From assembly GCF_008329645.1 (NCBI RefSeq), contig NZ_CP043474.1, forward strand, positions 2,294,001 through 2,358,000: a DNA stretch of 64,000 nucleotides, given 5' to 3'. Positions 53,424-64,000 of this stretch are shown in pieces (the stretch's first letter is position 1; each line of letters opens with the position of its first letter). Position numbers and translations under genes: made by a program. The stretch is from Mycolicibacterium grossiae (GTDB taxonomy: Bacteria; Actinomycetota; Actinomycetes; Mycobacteriales; Mycobacteriaceae). The notes below the pieces were generated by a model. It was not told where the DNA came from and did no database searches. It saw only the letters and a list, made by a program, of their open reading frames with translations.

Positions 53424-55634
53424 GTGTGGTCCAGACGGGGGCTCTACGGGTTGGCGACCGTGGTCGCCGGAGGCTGCATCGCGCTCGGCGCCGGACACGG
53501 GGTCGCCGCCGCCGACGAGGGCGGTGGGTCATCGGCGTCCTCGGATTCGAAATCGACGTCCGCGGGATCGTCGGTCGGGTCGTCACCGGGAGCATCGGCA
53601 GCAGGGGCGTCGGCAGCAGGAGCGTCGCCGGCGACTGTCTCGTCGAGCATTGTGTCCGCCACTCCTTCGGGTTCGGAGTCTTCGGGTGCGGGGCCTGCAG
53701 AACCGGCAGCGTCACCGGCGTCCGCGGAGGCCGGCCGCGGGGGAGTGGCGAGCGAGGCGTCGGCCCGCGTCGACGGGCCGACGACGGCGGTCAGCGCCGC
53801 CACCGTCACCGTGCGCCGCGACGACGCCGAAACCTCGACGTCCTCGAGCACCCCGGCGGCCGGCGTGGATGCCGAGCCCGTCACCGAACCCGACGCCGCG
53901 CCACCGGCCGAGAAGCCGGTCATCGCACCCGTCGCCGCCGAGGAGCACGTGCCGGCCACCCAGCACGCCGCCGAGCCCGGCGACGCTGCGCCCGCCGCGG
54001 TCGCCGCATCCGAGCCCGTCGACGTCATCACCGTGGCCGCCACGACTGCCACGGCCGCCCGGTCCGCCGCCGCGGCACCCGCGGCCGCGCCGACCGCGTC
54101 CGCCCGGCCCGCACCGGGCCCCGTGGCGACGGCGATCATCAGCATCCTGTCGATCTTCGGCCTGCTGCCGAACGGCCCGCCGGTGCCCGTCGACGTCGTC
54201 GGGCTTCCCGTGCAACCGCAGCCCGGCACGTCGGCCACCGCGGGCGTCACCGGCGTCGTGGTCGGCAGTTCCAGCGTGGCGATCCCGGTCGGGTCGTCGA
54301 CCTACACCGGCGGCGCCGACTGGTACTTCCCCACCCAGGCCGACGGCACGGTGCGCGCGCAGGGCGTGACCTGGCTGCAGCACGGCTTCCTCGGCTCGCG
54401 GACCTGGTACTCCGCGCTCGCGCAGCAGTTGGCCCAGCAGACCAACAGCGTCGTCGTCGTGACCGACGTCCCCTCCTTCGGCTTCTTCACCTGTGGTGGC
54501 TGCACGCTGAACTCGTCGGCTCTGCAGCAGGGCGTGGCGACGCTGTTCGCCGATCCGGATCGCGCCGCGTTGACCGCGAGCGCCGCCGCAGCGGGCTACC
54601 ACGGCGTGCTTCCCGAAAGCTTCGTCCTCGCGGGGCACTCGGCCGGCGGCGGCCTCGCCACGGCCGCCGGCGGCTTCTACGTCGACGCCGTGCCGCCGAA
54701 CGATGGCCGGCTCCTCGGCGTGGTGATGTTCGACGGGGTGTCGTCCAACGGCACCTTCGCCGACGCGGTGACCCGCCTGACGGCCCGGAACATCCCGGTG
54801 TACCAGATCGCCGCGCCGCCACAGCCGTGGAACGCCTTCGGTCAGACCACCAAGGATCTCGTCGCCGTGCGCCCCGGCGCCTTCGTGGGGACGGTGCTGG
54901 CCAACGGGTCGCACGTGGACTCGCTGATCGGCGGGTCGCCGATCGTGGACTTCGTCAGCCAGCTGCTCATCAGGCCCTCGCCGCCCGGCAACACGCAGGC
55001 GGTGTACACGCTGGCCACCGGATGGATCAACGACATGTACGCCGGCCGCGGGCCGGCCGACGGCGTGTACGGCACCTACGGCCAGCCCGGTCAGTACGTC
55101 ACGCTCGGCCAGGCGGCCGGCGTCGTGCTCGGGCCGCCGCCGGTGGTGGACGTCGCGTCCTATCTCGGCACCTGGTACGAGGTGGGCAGCGTCAAGCAGT
55201 TCTTCTCGTTCGGCCTGGTGAACACGACCGCGCGCTACGACGCCAACCCCGACGGCTCCATCCGCGTCGAGAACTCCGGCGACGTCCTCGTCGACGGAGG
55301 ACCGCCGGTCCGCATCGTCGGCACGGCGCTGCCGGTGGACGCCACCAACGCCAAGCTGAACGTGACCTTCTTCGGGCCGCCGTCGGCCACGCCGCCGGGC
55401 AACTACTGGATCGTCGACCTGGCGCCCGATTACCGATGGGCCGTGGTGACCGACTCGAGCGGTGGCAGCGGCTTCCTGCTCAGCCGCACGCGGACGGTGT
55501 CCGCTCAGCTGTACCGCGAACTGCTCGACCGGGCGTCGGTCGCGGGCGTCACGGGGCCGATCACCCGCACCGCGCAGCCGGCCGCCGAGCGCGAGGTCAC
55601 CGCGGGCGCGTCGCCGCTCGTCGCAGTTCTCTGA
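53424..55634 (+). CDS. Exported alpha/beta-hydrolase fused to a lipocalin domain
   Basis: A 736-residue exported multidomain protein. GTG at 53424 gives a signal peptide (VWSRRGLYGLATVVAGGCIALGAGHG-type, cleavage near VAAA-DEG). Residues about 35-240 are a low-complexity Ser/Ala/Pro/Thr-rich linker. Residues about 280-540 are an alpha/beta hydrolase with the nucleophile elbow LAGHSAGGG (Ser near 406), and QHGFLGSRTWYS. Residues about 575-715 form a Blc-like lipocalin (YLGTWYEVGSVKQFF; NYWIVDLAPDYRWAVVT). A lipase-like enzyme joined to a lipid-binding barrel suggests handling of surface lipids. The role is inferred only from the folds. Confidence 0.8.
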   Translation: MWSRRGLYGLATVVAGGCIALGAGHGVAAADEGGGSSASSDSKSTSAGSSVGSSPGASAAGASAAGASPATVSSSIVSATPSGSESSGAGPAEPAASPASAEAGRGGVASEASARVDGPTTAVSAATVTVRRDDAETSTSSSTPAAGVDAEPVTEPDAAPPAEKPVIAPVAAEEHVPATQHAAEPGDAAPAAVAASEPVDVITVAATTATAARSAAAAPAAAPTASARPAPGPVATAIISILSIFGLLPNGPPVPVDVVGLPVQPQPGTSATAGVTGVVVGSSSVAIPVGSSTYTGGADWYFPTQADGTVRAQGVTWLQHGFLGSRTWYSALAQQLAQQTNSVVVVTDVPSFGFFTCGGCTLNSSALQQGVATLFADPDRAALTASAAAAGYHGVLPESFVLAGHSAGGGLATAAGGFYVDAVPPNDGRLLGVVMFDGVSSNGTFADAVTRLTARNIPVYQIAAPPQPWNAFGQTTKDLVAVRPGAFVGTVLANGSHVDSLIGGSPIVDFVSQLLIRPSPPGNTQAVYTLATGWINDMYAGRGPADGVYGTYGQPGQYVTLGQAAGVVLGPPPVVDVASYLGTWYEVGSVKQFFSFGLVNTTARYDANPDGSIRVENSGDVLVDGGPPVRIVGTALPVDATNAKLNVTFFGPPSATPPGNYWIVDLAPDYRWAVVTDSSGGSGFLLSRTRTVSAQLYRELLDRASVAGVTGPITRTAQPAAEREVTAGASPLVAVL

Positions 55635-56006
55635 CCCCAGCGGCCACGCACCGAAGTCGACCCGAGGGGTTTGCGGCGACACTCCACAGGCAACAGGGCC
55701 TTAAGTCTTGACGGAAGGGGCTGCAGGGGCCACTCTGTTGGGCAGCATGTGTGATTGGTCGGAGGATGCCAGCCAGCATCTCGGAGCCGCTGCATGCCAT
55801 GTTGAGGAATGCGCCGCGCTGCGCTATCGTTGGACGTTGCGCTGGCTGCATCCTGCCCACCTCACTCGCACCTGACACCGACTGGCCTGAGTTCTACTCA
55901 GCGACCTCGACGTGTGCCGTGTGTTCGAGTTGGTCGGTTTCAGTCAGCCGAACCGACGCAGATGAGCGGCCACGGTCCGGTTCTCCGGCATCGATAGTCG
56001 CATGAG
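55635..56006 (+). promoter_or_regulatory. rpoBC upstream region
   Basis: 372 bases with no supported gene. The best promoter is at 55802-55830 (separate entry). A TTGACG at 55708-55713 may mark a second promoter, but no good -10 lies 16-18 bases after it. The transcript leader before rpoB is about 170 bases. No attenuator is recognised. Confidence 0.45.
55802..55830 (+). promoter_or_regulatory. rpoB promoter
   Basis: TTGAGG (55802-55807), 17-base spacer, TATCGT (55825-55830), 177 bases before the GTG at 56007. Strong match to the mycobacterial primary sigma consensus. Confidence 0.6.
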
Positions 56007-59525
<3,519 letters not shown>

Positions 59526-59603
59526 CCTCATCGAGGTCGCGGCCAGCCTCCGTCCAGCCATAGATAGTTAGTTCCAAAATCCCGCAAGGGGAAAGGGAGT
59601 TAC

Positions 59604-63560
<3,957 letters not shown>

Positions 63561-63584
63561 CGACGACCGCTAGTTCGACGAGGA

Positions 63585-63615
63585 GGGCCCCCGCTTTCGA
63601 GCGGGGGCCCTTTCT
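63585..63615 (+). terminator. Rho-independent terminator after rpoC
   Basis: GGGCCCCCGCT (63585-63595) and AGCGGGGGCCC (63600-63610), an 11-bp perfect stem with a 4-base loop, then TTTCT. Ends the rpoBC operon. Confidence 0.9.
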
Positions 63616-63676
63616 CATTGGTGGGGTGTCACCGGGGCCGGCGACGGTGTCGGCGACCCGCCCTAGACTGGGCGGC

Positions 63677-64000
63677 GTGTTGATCGGCTCGCATGTGCAC
63701 AACGACGACCCGCTGGCGGCCGCGGCCGCCGAGGACGCCGACGTCGTCCAGTTCTTCCTCGGCGACCCGCAGAGCTGGAAGAAGCCGAAACCGCGGGAGG
63801 ACGCGGCGGCGCTCAAGGCGTCGTCGACCCCGCTGTACGTGCACGCGCCGTACCTGATCAACGTGGCGTCGGCCAACAACCGGGTGCGCATCCCGTCGCG
63901 AAAGATCCTGCAGGACACGTGCGATGCAGCGACCGAGGTCGGCGCCACCGCGGTGATCGTGCACGGTGGGCACGCCGACGACAAGGACACCGAGGCCGGT
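63677..64000 (+). CDS. nfo: Endonuclease IV, AP endonuclease (partial, N-terminal part)
   Basis: The first 108 residues of a TIM-barrel Zn-dependent AP endonuclease (Rv0670, end/nfo position), cut by the window edge. The start [17 protein letters not shown] contains the first zinc ligand His. [17 protein letters not shown] and [14 protein letters not shown] follow, the latter with the second His ligand. It cuts abasic sites in base-excision repair. GTG at 63677, 62 bases after the rpoC terminator. Confidence 0.9.
   Translation, partial: MLIGSHVHNDDPLAAAAAEDADVVQFFLGDPQSWKKPKPREDAAALKASSTPLYVHAPYLINVASANNRVRIPSRKILQDTCDAATEVGATAVIVHGGHADDKDTEAG

Noticed and set aside
53387..55711. Second long plus-strand frame overlapping the hydrolase-lipocalin gene, and a minus-strand one (53712-55682)
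   Set aside because: Arg-rich low-complexity translations; the frame at 53424-55634 has signal peptide, hydrolase and lipocalin motifs.

Overview
The window comes from a rapid- or intermediate-growing mycobacterium (Mycobacterium/Mycolicibacterium). The backbone is G+C-rich. It carries the mycolic-acid dehydratase operon hadABC and three mycolic-acid S-adenosylmethionine methyltransferases. Gene order follows the Mycobacterium tuberculosis Rv0630c-Rv0670 region closely: recB, recC, echA3, glyoxalase-like hydrolase, thrT, metT, rpmG, hadA, hadB, hadC, trpT, secE, nusG, rplK, rplA, (insertion), mycolate methyltransferases, lipG, ABC1 kinase, rplJ, rplL, mkl, rpoB, rpoC, endonuclease IV. These comparisons rest on recalled synteny and motif reading, not on a search.

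Layout. 1-11.3 kb: recBC, an HD hydrolase, an enoyl-CoA hydratase, a membrane protein broken by an apparent frameshift, and several exported or membrane proteins (DUF4012, DUF2510), ending with a metallo-beta-lactamase-fold hydrolase. 11.4-16.2 kb: tRNA-Thr, tRNA-Met, rpmG, hadABC, tRNA-Trp, secE, nusG, rplK, rplA. 16.25-17.9 kb: a VanX-like dipeptidase and a membrane-anchored phosphatase-family enzyme. 18.5-40.9 kb: a large polysaccharide locus. 41-49.7 kb: mycolate methyltransferases, lipG, ABC1 kinase, DUF2236 oxygenase, two DinB proteins and a divergent WYL regulator. 50-64 kb: rplJL, mkl, a methyltransferase, a hydrolase-lipocalin fusion, rpoB, rpoC and the start of endonuclease IV.

The outstanding feature is the polysaccharide locus, which sits where M. 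tuberculosis has rplA directly next to mmaA4. It encodes a Wzx-type flippase, a Wzz-type chain-length protein, a Wzy/O-antigen-ligase-type polymerase, six glycosyltransferases (one a fused PssD-PssE/Alg14-Alg13 type), two acyltransferases, a GH5-like lipoprotein, a polysaccharide-deacetylase lipoprotein, a small secreted four-cysteine protein, a PE-PPE-domain serine hydrolase, and a full dTDP-L-rhamnose operon with RmlC and RmlD fused. Together these read as a Wzx/Wzy-dependent, rhamnose-containing, acylated surface glycan system. That is unusual for a mycobacterium, whose known envelope glycans are made by other routes. The core (about 18.5-35.4 kb) is lower in G+C than the flanks in the lines I counted (about 45-63% against 63-75%), suggesting acquisition. 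The rml genes have native composition. No initiating phosphoglycosyltransferase and no tyrosine kinase are visible, so the system must borrow these from elsewhere or work differently.

Regulatory signals that can be read directly include promoter-like elements before rpoB, rplJ and thrT, a perfect operator-like palindrome between the WYL regulator and the DinB pair, a strong terminator after rpoC, hairpins after rplL and after the mycolate methyltransferases, a possible attenuator in the rplJ leader, and two short leader ORFs with strong ribosome-binding sites in the polysaccharide locus.
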